Origin: Candidatus Nezhaarchaeota archaeon | Lineage (GTDB): Archaea; Thermoproteota; Methanomethylicia; Nezhaarchaeales; WYZ-LMO8 | DNA length: 64,000 bases | Direction of reading: 5' to 3' | NCBI GenBank assembly: GCA_025059375.1 | Contig: JANXDO010000002.1 | Span: forward strand, 128,966-192,965 | Shown here: piece by piece, positions 25,267 to 34,064 of the stretch | How positions within the stretch are numbered: position 1 is the first letter of the stretch | Layout: each line of letters starts with the position of its first letter | Notes under the pieces: generated by a model | What the model saw: only the letters and a program-made list of their open reading frames with translations | Told to the model about the DNA's origin: nothing | The model's database searches: none | Program-made: the position numbers and the translations under genes

Positions 25267-26646
25267 TCATGAGGCCTGGACCGTCTTTGGTGCTCTCACA
25301 TAGTATATCGCTAGGGCAATTAAGAATAGCACTATGGAGTATACTCCTCCATAAATGAGGATGTTGAGATTTCCATAGGGTGGTGCTACCGTGTATACCA
25401 GGATGAATAGTGTTGATATGATCCCTATGACAGCTAGTATTGGAGCTTTAGAAGGTCCTCCCATCCTGAAAGGTCTTGGATCTTGAGGTCTCTTTATTCT
25501 TAGTGCTATGACGTTTATAAACATGAATAAGTAAATCAATAGAAATACGAAGCAACAGGATAATGCTAAGTTAAATGGTGCTTCCAGCCCCAAGAAAGCT
25601 ACAGCTGATCCTATTACCAATAACATGAGTACGTAGAGTATTATTAATGAGCCCCATGGAGTCCTAAACCTTGGGTGAAGCCAGCCAAATACCTTGGGCA
25701 GATATCCCTCTCTAGACATTCCGTATAACACTCTCGTAGCCCCAGCCATAACCGAGTTTATTGTTGTTCCAGTTGCGAGTAAGCTTATTATAGCAAACCA
25801 TACTCCTCCTGCAAGTCCGATTAAATACTCCGCAGCGCCCACGTGGTAAGGTTCACTAAGAAGGATTTCTCGTGGGACTGATGCGGCCCATGATAGCCCT
25901 AAGAATTGTTCAACTGCGAAGAGTGTTATCATTGATGTGATCATAGCCAAGGGTACGGTTCTACTTGGATTTTTAATTTCCTCCACTAATGGCGCAGCGA
26001 CCTCCATTCCTATGAAAAGCCACACAGCTGCGAGCATTAGTACAGCAACACTTGGAAGGCCTGCGGGAGTCCCGGGATAAAGCTCTGAGGCAGGTGGAGA
26101 GAGTAAAGTCTCGGTTAAATAATTCCAGTTGGGCTTACCAATAGTGAAGCCTATTATGGCCATTGCTAAGTACGAGCCAATCATGATTATAAGCAGTGCT
26201 AATTGAGTGTAGCCAGCTACTATTATCCCGAGCATGTTTGTTATCATGAATATCGTTAAGACTAAAATGGCCCAGCTCCACCATGGCATTTGTGGGAAGA
26301 AGTGCTCTAGTATTATTCCTGCAAGAGTTGATTGTGCTGGGAAGCCAAAGATGTCCTTGAACCCATACCATAGTCCAACACTTACTCCTGCAACTCTCCC
26401 CAGAGCCATGCTTGTGTATAGCTCCACGCTACTTGCTTTTGGATACGTCGTTGCTAATTCAGAGAAGGCTAAGCAGACCAGTATGATGAAGGCTAAGGCA
26501 AGTACGTGAGTACCTGTAAAGCCAGCACCTAGGTCTCCGAAACCTAAGCTTAGAGTCATTAATGTTGTTGAGCAAGTGACGAGACCCAGACACATGGCCC
26601 ATGTAGTCCAAAAGCCTAGTGCTCTCTTAAGCTCACCTTCAACCAA
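25267..26646 (-). CDS. APC-family amino acid permease
   Basis: The 459-residue membrane protein has twelve predicted helices and APC features: an N-terminal ALGFWTTWAMCLGLVTCSTTLMTLSLG in the first helix, FSELATTYPKASSVELYTSMALG, a mid-protein VEEIKNPSRTVPLAM and LYGMSREGYLPKVFGWLHPRFRTP. It moves amino acids or amines, probably by proton symport or exchange. The RAM-only gene follows in the same direction, and the divergent ornithine-cyclodeaminase-family gene starts 158 bases away with an Lrp-like motif in the gap. Confidence 0.9.
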   Translation of the reverse strand: MVEGELKRALGFWTTWAMCLGLVTCSTTLMTLSLGFGDLGAGFTGTHVLALAFIILVCLAFSELATTYPKASSVELYTSMALGRVAGVSVGLWYGFKDIFGFPAQSTLAGIILEHFFPQMPWWSWAILVLTIFMITNMLGIIVAGYTQLALLIIMIGSYLAMAIIGFTIGKPNWNYLTETLLSPPASELYPGTPAGLPSVAVLMLAAVWLFIGMEVAAPLVEEIKNPSRTVPLAMITSMITLFAVEQFLGLSWAASVPREILLSEPYHVGAAEYLIGLAGGVWFAIISLLATGTTINSVMAGATRVLYGMSREGYLPKVFGWLHPRFRTPWGSLIILYVLMLLVIGSAVAFLGLEAPFNLALSCCFVFLLIYLFMFINVIALRIKRPQDPRPFRMGGPSKAPILAVIGIISTLFILVYTVAPPYGNLNILIYGGVYSIVLFLIALAIYYVRAPKTVQAS

Positions 26647-26754
26647 GAGTCCTCCTCCAACTGGAGTTTTTACGAAACAAACTTTTTATTTCGAAAATTA
26701 TTTATAACCTTTCCTGCTTATCCCTGCTTAATTTATCCTACAGTTACATGTGTA

Positions 26755-26768
26755 GAGAAAATTTTTAC
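26755..26768. promoter_or_regulatory. Third copy of the AT-rich Lrp-like motif
   Basis: GAGAAAATTTTTAC lies 36 bases before the TTG start at 26804. It matches the motif at 24396 apart from one A fewer and one G-to-A change. It is in the divergent gap between the APC permease and the ornithine-cyclodeaminase-family gene, so it could govern either. Confidence 0.35.
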
Positions 26769-26803
26769 TGCGGAGTTGGGCTTGATTCTATTGGTGATTT
26801 AAT

Positions 26804-27802
26804 TTGCATGAAACCTTGATCTTAACTGATGAAGAGGTTAAAGAGGTTTTATCGATGCCTGAAGTACTTAACGCTGTTGAGGAGGCATTTAGAGAGAAGG
26901 GGCTTGGTAGAGTGCAAATGCCTCCTAAGATGTACATCTTTTACAGGAAGTATGACGGAGACTTAAGGGTTATGCCTTCATACCTTGAGCATCTTGACGT
27001 ATCAGCAGTTAAAATTGTGAATGCTCACCCACAGAATAGGTATAGGTTTGGGCTGCCGATGGTTATGGCTGTCGTCGTGCTTGTAGACCCTAAATCAGGT
27101 TTCCCCATATCGATAATGGGGGCCAGCTGGCTCACAGCTATGAGGACTGGTGCTGCTGGTGGCTTAGCGGCCAAATACCTTGCCCGTGAAGATTCGGAGA
27201 CTATATGTTTCATTGGTGCTGGGGTTCAAGCTAAGACTCAATTGATGGCTTTAAGCCTTGTGCTTAGGAACATTAAGAAGGTTAAGGTTTACGACTTAAT
27301 TGAAGAGGCTTCTAGAGGTTTTGCTAGCTATGCTACGAGCATGATGAAGGGGCTAGAGGTGGAGGTGTGCAAGTCTCCAAGAGGTGCTGTTGATGGTGCT
27401 GATTTAATTGTCACGACCACCCCATCGAGGGAGCCAATTGTAATGTATGAGTGGATTAGTAAAGGGGTTCACTTCAACTGCATAGGAGCTGATGCTCCTG
27501 GCAAGCAGGAGGTTGACCCCACAATCTTACTAAGAGCAAAGATAGTGGTTGATGATATGGAGCAAGCGATACATGGTGGTGAGATCAACGTTCCTATAGC
27601 GAAGGGCATGCTCAGGAGAGATCAAATATATGGAGAGTTAGGTGAGATAGTGGCAGGGATTAAGAGGGGCAGAGAGTCAAGGGATGAGATAACGCTCTTC
27701 ACATCTACAGGGCTGGCCATACAGGATGCCGTCACGGCTAAGTTAGCTTATGAGAAAGCAGTATCAAGGAAATTAGGAAGGAAATTGAGGCTCGTGGTAT
27801 GA
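26804..27802 (+). CDS. Ornithine cyclodeaminase / mu-crystallin family dehydrogenase
   Basis: The 332-residue NAD(P)-binding protein has family motifs: VQMPPKMYIFYRKYDGDLRVMPSYL, SAVKIVNAHPQNR, the start-of-Rossmann TAMRTGAAGGLAAKYLA, then ICFIGAGVQAKTQLMAL and FNCIGADAPGKQEVDP. Archaeal members include alanine dehydrogenase, ornithine cyclodeaminase and reductases of cyclic imino acids. The substrate is probably an amino acid given the neighbours, but cannot be pinned down. Start is a TTG at 26804 with GGTGAT 8 bases upstream; the out-of-frame ATG at 26808 is not used. Confidence 0.9.
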   Translation: MHETLILTDEEVKEVLSMPEVLNAVEEAFREKGLGRVQMPPKMYIFYRKYDGDLRVMPSYLEHLDVSAVKIVNAHPQNRYRFGLPMVMAVVVLVDPKSGFPISIMGASWLTAMRTGAAGGLAAKYLAREDSETICFIGAGVQAKTQLMALSLVLRNIKKVKVYDLIEEASRGFASYATSMMKGLEVEVCKSPRGAVDGADLIVTTTPSREPIVMYEWISKGVHFNCIGADAPGKQEVDPTILLRAKIVVDDMEQAIHGGEINVPIAKGMLRRDQIYGELGEIVAGIKRGRESRDEITLFTSTGLAIQDAVTAKLAYEKAVSRKLGRKLRLVV

Positions 27803-27945
27803 CACTCATGCCGAGCTACTGGATTTTAGAGTCTACTGAAAATATTTACTCTGCTTTTACTTCTTTACCTGTTACTCTTGCCCATTGAATGATGCATGGT
27901 GTGTAGAGGTTTATGGGAGCTATTTCTCATTGACGTATCAACTTA

Positions 27946-28653
27946 TCACTTTGGCTTTATTATGGATTGCGCTAGTAGTGTGTCTATATCTATCTGGAGC
28001 CTTTTCTTCATGTACATGTAGGCAGCTGTCAACTTTGCTTGTTGGGCTGCATAAGGCAAGGCCGATAACATTAATGGTAAGCTCTGCATTTCAGCTAATG
28101 GCTTAACCGAGGACAGTGCATTCCATGCTACGCTCCACACGGTAGCCCCCTCCCTACTTGCCTTATCTACGGCTTTGACTATTGCTGATTGAGTCATGAG
28201 GGCTGCCTCTACTATTCTATCAGATAGTGGTTGCGGTATCTCGCCCCTAATGATGTTGCTTAGTAGGAAGCACTCTGTGGTTGATCTTAGGTGCCCGTAT
28301 ACCACAGACCTCTTAGCCTTCTTCGTGATGAATATGTCCTTGGCGTAGGGTAGGTCGAGGATATCGTCAGCTGCTAGACCAGTCATAACTAACAGTTCCC
28401 TTAACTCCTTTGCGAGTGGCTTCACTTCACTTAAAACTACTATACTGCCGATATCCCTCTTGGCCGTTGTGGAGAGAGCTTTGCATGCAAGCCCGAACGG
28501 CGTTGAGGAAATCTCTATAGCTAGGTTATTGATAGCATTTGCTAGAACGTCCCTGTCTATACCGTAAATCGCCCCTTTACCGTAAATCAACTTCCTGTAG
28601 AAGTCCTCCTTACCAATCTTCCTTCGTTTAGATACCAAGCCCAAGATCTCCAA
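27946..28653 (-). CDS. Unrecognised 235-residue helical protein
   Basis: I do not recognise this family. The protein is soluble and mostly helical, with segments such as AINNLAIEISSTPFGLACKALSTTAKRDIGSIVVLSEVKPLAKELREL and a Cys-containing RSTTECFLLSNIIRG. Composition and length argue for a real gene. It lies 98 bases downstream of the phenylacetate-CoA-ligase-like gene on the same strand, so it may be its partner. No catalytic motif is visible. Confidence 0.7.
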   Translation of the reverse strand: MEILGLVSKRRKIGKEDFYRKLIYGKGAIYGIDRDVLANAINNLAIEISSTPFGLACKALSTTAKRDIGSIVVLSEVKPLAKELRELLVMTGLAADDILDLPYAKDIFITKKAKRSVVYGHLRSTTECFLLSNIIRGEIPQPLSDRIVEAALMTQSAIVKAVDKASREGATVWSVAWNALSSVKPLAEMQSLPLMLSALPYAAQQAKLTAAYMYMKKRLQIDIDTLLAQSIIKPK

Positions 28654-28751
28654 AGACTAGCCCTCCAAGAGCAGAAAATACTTAGCGAGAAGTAGTAAAA
28701 AGATTTGCTAGTAAATGACTTGCAAGGAGCGTTAAAGTTCATTAAGATTGA

Positions 28752-29987
28752 TTAGAGGCGCCTTAGATCCATAACTCTTCTAGCCTTTCCTTCATACATT
28801 ATTTTGCCCTCTTCCATCAATTCTATATTTACGTTGAGCATTGTAGCCTCCTTTATTTTATCCCTTAGTACCGTCTTCACGTGGTCAATATTCGTAACGC
28901 ACTTCTTCACCTCAACCCTCACTGTTATGTCATCAAAACCTGAAAGTACTATTTGGTACTCGCCTGTCAGCTCTGGTATGCTTGAAACGACCTCCTCTAC
29001 CGCTTTAGGATATAGGCTTATACCCCGAACCTTAACCATGTCATCAAGCCTCCCCTTAATCCTAGATATCTTGGGGGTCCTAAGACCGCATGAGCAGTCA
29101 CTAGGCATGAGTTTAGTTATGTCGCCTGTCCTATACCTGATCATGGGCATGGCCTCCCTAGTTAGAGACGTTATGACTAGCTCCCCTTCTCCTCCTTCAC
29201 TCAACTGTTCACCGCTTCTTGGATCTATGACCTCTACTATGTAGTGATCAGCCCATACGTGTAACCCATCCCTATCGTGACACTCGATGGCTATTCCGGG
29301 CCCTCCAAGCTCCGCGACTCCATAGTTATCGTAGGTCACTACATTTAGACCCTCCTCTATCCTTCTTCTTGTAGCCTCACTCCACATCTCAGCCCCTAAG
29401 ATGGCTTTCCTTAACTTCAACCTGTTGGTCAAGTTATTGTCCTTAGCCATGTTTGCCATCTTTACTGCAAATGATGGTATTGCATGGAATGATGTAACTC
29501 CAAGCTCCGCCATTATCTTCAAATGTCTTTCAGGTGACGCTGGACCCACAGGAATTAAGGTTGCACCCACTAATAGTGCTGCATCGGTATACCCTCTCCC
29601 GGTAAAGAGAGCTTGATTCGACGTGTTTACGAAGACGTCGCCTTTACCTATCCCAACTAGTTTAAGATTCCTTACCAGCCTCTCCATCCAAAGCTCGTAG
29701 TCTCTACTACTGTAGAACGTCAGGACAGGTGTTCCAGTTGTACCAGACGACGATAGTATTAACCGCACTTCGCTGAGGTCAATAGCTAGTGAGCCGTAGG
29801 GGTACGATGATATGAGGTCACGCTTAGTGGTGAACGGAAGTCTAGATAGGTCACGGAGGGATCTTATTTCAATGCCCTCAAGCTTGTTCCTATACAGCCG
29901 GCTCTTTAAGGCTTGATTAAAAGTCCACTTAAGTCTCTCCAGCTGTATCTCTTCTATGTCCTTAATTGAAGAAGTAAACTTGACCAC
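28752..29987 (-). CDS. Phenylacetate-CoA ligase-like adenylate-forming enzyme
   Basis: The 411-residue protein has the ANL-superfamily ATP motif LSSSGTTGTPVLTFYSS near residue 80. It also has YDNYGVAELGGPGIAIECHDRDGLH, YRTGDITKLM and a C-terminal domain with RIKGRLDDMVKVRGISLYPKAVEE, the PaaK pattern. It should activate an aryl or other carboxylic acid with ATP and CoA. No indolepyruvate or 2-oxoacid oxidoreductase is adjacent. The unrecognised helical protein follows it. Upstream lies the longest gene-free stretch of the window. Confidence 0.9.
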   Translation of the reverse strand: MVKFTSSIKDIEEIQLERLKWTFNQALKSRLYRNKLEGIEIRSLRDLSRLPFTTKRDLISSYPYGSLAIDLSEVRLILSSSGTTGTPVLTFYSSRDYELWMERLVRNLKLVGIGKGDVFVNTSNQALFTGRGYTDAALLVGATLIPVGPASPERHLKIMAELGVTSFHAIPSFAVKMANMAKDNNLTNRLKLRKAILGAEMWSEATRRRIEEGLNVVTYDNYGVAELGGPGIAIECHDRDGLHVWADHYIVEVIDPRSGEQLSEGGEGELVITSLTREAMPMIRYRTGDITKLMPSDCSCGLRTPKISRIKGRLDDMVKVRGISLYPKAVEEVVSSIPELTGEYQIVLSGFDDITVRVEVKKCVTNIDHVKTVLRDKIKEATMLNVNIELMEEGKIMYEGKARRVMDLRRL

Positions 29988-30838
29988 CGGTCATGGCGCA
30001 TCCGCCACTAATTGGCTTCTAAGCTTTAATAAAGCTTACTCTCAGCCACCTTAGCTCCAACCTTTGAATCTTGTCGCACTGAATTGATGATGTGTCACCT
30101 GAGCCGAATTAGTTAGCGTATAACTGGTAAGATCGTGTAAGTACAGTGTCCTAATGATGTCGCAAATAGAAAGACGTTTTTGACCACTTCAAGGAAATAA
30201 ATGGACTACTCTTAGGGTGAAGTCTTAGGTGGCCTTGTACTTATTCGTTATTGAAGGTAGTAACCCCTTTAAAGTAGTGAGTTTATTGGCATGGAGAGCT
30301 TAATTAAGGGCAGGAAGTGAGATTAGAGCCACTGCAACTCTATTACATTAATGTTAGATAACTAACAATACGAGACTGACGGTTAAACAATGTAGGTACG
30401 ATCCTCTCATGTGGGATGCCGACGAAGGGGTAAAAACGTATGATACAGGGTTTTAAAGTTATTTAAACGGTAGAGCCTCCCGCTAGCACTATTATAACAC
30501 TTTTTGTTGGCTTGAGCTCCAAAAGATGTTATTGAGAAAGGGAAGTTAGTTGTAATGCAGTTAGTTGGGCAGATCTTTAAATGATAAGTCAAGTCTTTAG
30601 CCTAGTTGGAATCCTTAATCTTGACTTGTTCCTAGGCTTAATTGATGTAAACCCATTTCGTACTATGCTATTCTCTTTAATGAGGGAGCGGTAAAGGGGT
30701 TAGGACGTGGGTTTCGATGTCGAGATCCCTTAGAATAAGGGAGTGATATCGTCTTTAGAGAGCAATGTCTCTTCGTAACTACGAGATAGCTTAAGAGCTT
30801 CTTGTTTTCCATTAATCTGGAGATCGAGGGTCTAACTC
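29988..30838. other. 850-base gap with only gene fragments and a hairpin
   Basis: No complete gene is evident. At 30581-30694 an ATG opens a 37-residue hydrophobic frame (MISQVFSLVGILNLDLFLGL and on) whose start overlaps in ATGA the end of another short coding-like frame (DVIEKGKLVVMQLVGQIFK). At 30726-30742 TCCCTTA and TAAGGGA form a perfect 7-bp stem with loop GAA, about 100 bases before the ligase. The stretch looks like an eroded gene plus the ligase upstream region. Confidence 0.35.
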
Positions 30839-32527
30839 ATGACTTCATTTTTTGAGGTTTGTCAACTGTGTGAGGAGCTTGAAGGGATTAATTCAAGGAG
30901 CACTATGATAGCTTTAGTGTCGAAGTTTCTTAAGGATTTAGAGCCCAATGAACTTGAATTGGTTGTTAGATTCATCATTGGGAGAGTTTTCTATCCTTGG
31001 CATCCTGAGATAGGTTTAGGGATTATGGGGATTGCTGAGTCTGTAGCCAAAGTCTTCTCTTCATCTAGAGAGGAGTTCTTTAAGGTGCTCAAATCGACTG
31101 GTGATGTTGGCCTTACGGCAATGAAGATAGCTGAAAGGGTTAGAGGTATAGTGTCCTCAATAATTAGTAGGGAGCTGACGGTTATAGAGGTTTATGATGG
31201 GTTTAAGTCCATAGCTGAAGCTTCAGGTGAAGGTTCACGGCGTAAGAAGCTCAGATTATTTAGTAGCCTCTTACTGAGAGCTAAAAGACCCGTTGAAGTC
31301 AAGTATCTCGTTAAGTTGGCACTTGGCGAGAGGAGGCATGGCTTTGGCGAGGGCTTAATGGAGGAGGCAATCTCCGATGCATTTAATGTCCCTCACGATC
31401 TTGTGCGTAGGGTTAACATGCTTATAAGCGACTTAGGGCATACTGCCAGGATTGCTAAAGTTGAGGGGGCTGATGGGCTTAAAAGGCGCGGTATAATGTT
31501 GTTTCACCCAGTTAAACCTATGTTGGCTGAGAAGGCTAGTGACTTGTTGTCGGCCTTGAGGGAGCTTGGTGGAAGAGCTTCCTTTGAAGTTAAAATTGAT
31601 GGTGCTAGAGTTCAGATCCATAAGCTTCAGGATAAGATAAGAATCTATAGTCGGAGGGCAACGGATGTCACTTCAAGTCTACCAGACGTAGTGGACATTG
31701 TGAGGGAGAAGGTTAGGGCTAATAGTGTAGTCCTTGAAGGTGAAGTAGTAGCTATGACAAATGATGGCAAACCGGCATCATTTCAGGTATTGATGAGGCG
31801 TCTCCGAAGACAGAGGGATGTCGGCAAGCTCGTCCGCGACATACCTCTAAAACTGTATCTATTCGACGTACTGTACTTCGACGGCAAGACCTTGGTTGAT
31901 GAGCCCTACGAGAAGCGAAGGAACATGTTAAGGAGCATAGTTGATGAAAGCCTGATAATCGAGACTTTGATAACCAGTAGGTATGATGAAGCGAAGGCCT
32001 TCTACGATAAAGCTCTTGGAGACGGACATGAAGGCGTGGTAGTTAAGGACCTAGAAGCTCCATACACTCCAGGAGTTAGAGGCAAGAAGTGGCTCAAGGT
32101 TAAGCCAATATTCAATACTCTAGACCTCGTTATCATTGCTGCTGAGTATGGTTACGGATATAGAGCTAAGATGCTGAGCGACCTTCATTTGGCTGTTTAC
32201 AATCCTGAAAATGATGCATTTGAAGTTGTTGGTAAGTGCTTCACAGGATTAACTGATGAAGAGCTAGCATGGATAACTAGAAAATTAAGGGAGATAGCCA
32301 TTAAGGAAGAGGGGAGGATCGTCTACGTTGAGCCCAAAATAGTTGTTGAAGTTGCTTTTGATGAAGTCCAGAAGAGCCCTCACTATCCATCAGGATTAGC
32401 ATTGAGGTTTCCCAGAGTTATTAGGATTAGAGAAGATAAAGATCCAAGGGAAGCTGATACCATACATACGGTCATGAGGATCTATGAGCAGCAGAGGGGA
32501 CGCTCAGGGTTAGGTGTTAGTCAATAA
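30839..32527 (+). CDS. lig: ATP-dependent DNA ligase, archaeal type
   Basis: The 562-residue enzyme has an N-terminal DNA-binding domain. The adenylation motif follows around residue 250 (FEVKIDGARVQIH, nucleophile Lys in KIDGAR), with motif III LYLFDVLYFDGK, motif IV GHEGVVVKD and motif V KKWLKVKP. A C-terminal OB-fold ends in FPRVIRIREDKDP. It seals nicks in replication and repair. Start ATG at 30839 follows a GAGGGT run by about 7 bases. Length and motifs match the single replicative ligase of archaea. Confidence 0.96.
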   Translation: MTSFFEVCQLCEELEGINSRSTMIALVSKFLKDLEPNELELVVRFIIGRVFYPWHPEIGLGIMGIAESVAKVFSSSREEFFKVLKSTGDVGLTAMKIAERVRGIVSSIISRELTVIEVYDGFKSIAEASGEGSRRKKLRLFSSLLLRAKRPVEVKYLVKLALGERRHGFGEGLMEEAISDAFNVPHDLVRRVNMLISDLGHTARIAKVEGADGLKRRGIMLFHPVKPMLAEKASDLLSALRELGGRASFEVKIDGARVQIHKLQDKIRIYSRRATDVTSSLPDVVDIVREKVRANSVVLEGEVVAMTNDGKPASFQVLMRRLRRQRDVGKLVRDIPLKLYLFDVLYFDGKTLVDEPYEKRRNMLRSIVDESLIIETLITSRYDEAKAFYDKALGDGHEGVVVKDLEAPYTPGVRGKKWLKVKPIFNTLDLVIIAAEYGYGYRAKMLSDLHLAVYNPENDAFEVVGKCFTGLTDEELAWITRKLREIAIKEEGRIVYVEPKIVVEVAFDEVQKSPHYPSGLALRFPRVIRIREDKDPREADTIHTVMRIYEQQRGRSGLGVSQ

Positions 32528-32674
32528 TGACCTACACTTACGTGCTTCTTAGCTAAAATTGAGGCCTTCATCTGGACCTCTTTTAAACGTCTGTACAGGG
32601 TCTTTCAGAACAATGAGAGACACAAACAATAAGTTATTTAGTGAAGCTTCTTTCTACGGGAGGGACGCTACTAG

Positions 32675-34048
32675 ATGCAAAGAAGTTTCGGCATACCCAT
32701 GAGTGATTTGAGCAGATCGAGAAGAATACCGTTAATGACCTTGAGCTTAATAATAGTTAATGTAGTAGTGTACGTTTTAACATCATATGAAGGGGCCCTT
32801 TTAAATATCAGTAATTACTGGGTTGTCCTTGGAGGTTTCATTCCATCTCTGCTCGCCTCATCAACTCACGTTTATAGAATCTTCTCATCAATGTTCCTTC
32901 ATGCAGATCTCTTCCATATATTGTTTAACATGTACTTCCTATACCTGTTTGGCAGGGCCATTGAAGATGCGTTAGGTAGGCTACGCTTCTTAGCTCTATA
33001 CATCATCTCGGGTATAATGGCATCATTATTCCACACAGTCTTCAGCTTTCTTGGTGGAATATCAGCCTACACGATCCCCGCTATCGGTGCCTCCGGCGCT
33101 ATAAGTGGGATTTTAGGTGCTTACTTAATCCTCTTTCCGGGCACGACACTTATCATGGGTTGGCTCTTCTTCATATTCCCAGTCTTCATGAGGCTAAAGG
33201 CAGTTTATTATCTAATTTTCTGGTTTGCAGCTCAAGTGATTTATGGCTATGCAAAAATTGGAGGGGGGATAGCTTTCTTCGCTCATGCTGGAGGCTTCGT
33301 AGCTGGGATGGCGTTGCTCCCACTAATCGTCAGCAGAGAAGTGCTTGCTAGGCTTCGTCTCGCTTGGAGGCAAGCTGCTCTTCCGAGCACAATCTATGTA
33401 CACGCCCCAAGAACTGCGGGCTTGAGCTTGGCTACTAAAGTCATCATCTCCATCCTCTTAGTTTCACTGCTCATCGGCGCAGCCTACGCAATAACTGGTC
33501 TACCGGTTAAAGGTGACATCAAGTCTATGATGATTAGCTATGCCTATAATGGGAAGCCATACATGGACTATTTGGGCTTTCAGGTGCCAAATGTTGAGGA
33601 TCAGCTTACCCGAATTTCGCTGGATGAAACTCGAATTTTACTGAATAGACTGTACGCTGCCGACTTGCTCTACGATAAGGCCAAGGCTAATAGGGAGGTT
33701 TACGTGAATGATTGGAGTGGCAGGCTGCTCGTACGTATAGGTGGACAATTGGTTCCAGTAGAGTTACTTATAATCAGTTTTAGGGGTTATTATGATGGGG
33801 ATGGATTCCTAAGTAGTTGCAGGGGTGAGCTAAAGACTCAGGTGATACTCATAGATGCTAGGGGCATAAGAGTTAGCGATTACATGGTGCACTATGATTT
33901 TGAAGCAACCTCACAGACTGTGAAGCTTGAGGTTATAACTCATGTCCCTGCGCTATTATCACTTGCAACTACGGCTTTTGCCCTTGCGGTGATTCTAATA
34001 AAGGATAAGGAGTTAACCATCGTGGGTGAGAGGGAGGAGTTGTCTTAG
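32675..34048 (+). CDS. Rhomboid-family intramembrane serine protease with C-terminal extension
   Basis: The 457-residue protein has a six-helix rhomboid core. Visible are SMFLHADLFHILFNMYFLYLFGRAIED, the catalytic Ser in IGASGAISGILGAY (near residue 138) and the catalytic His in FFAHAGGFVAGM (near 203). It cleaves membrane substrates within the bilayer. After a helix near residue 255 comes a 160-residue non-membrane region and a last membrane segment (LLSLATTAFALAVIL), an extension not needed for catalysis. A GGGAGGG run lies about 10 bases before the ATG. It is single-standing between ligase and the convergent LutB-like gene. Confidence 0.9.
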   Translation: MQRSFGIPMSDLSRSRRIPLMTLSLIIVNVVVYVLTSYEGALLNISNYWVVLGGFIPSLLASSTHVYRIFSSMFLHADLFHILFNMYFLYLFGRAIEDALGRLRFLALYIISGIMASLFHTVFSFLGGISAYTIPAIGASGAISGILGAYLILFPGTTLIMGWLFFIFPVFMRLKAVYYLIFWFAAQVIYGYAKIGGGIAFFAHAGGFVAGMALLPLIVSREVLARLRLAWRQAALPSTIYVHAPRTAGLSLATKVIISILLVSLLIGAAYAITGLPVKGDIKSMMISYAYNGKPYMDYLGFQVPNVEDQLTRISLDETRILLNRLYAADLLYDKAKANREVYVNDWSGRLLVRIGGQLVPVELLIISFRGYYDGDGFLSSCRGELKTQVILIDARGIRVSDYMVHYDFEATSQTVKLEVITHVPALLSLATTAFALAVILIKDKELTIVGEREELS

Positions 34049-34064
34049 TCTTTCCCCCTACTGG

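Noticed and set aside
30060-30160. TGATGA and CTGA boxes resembling a C/D-box sRNA
   Set aside because: The C-to-D' spacing is too short and no matching C'/D pair or terminal stem is present.
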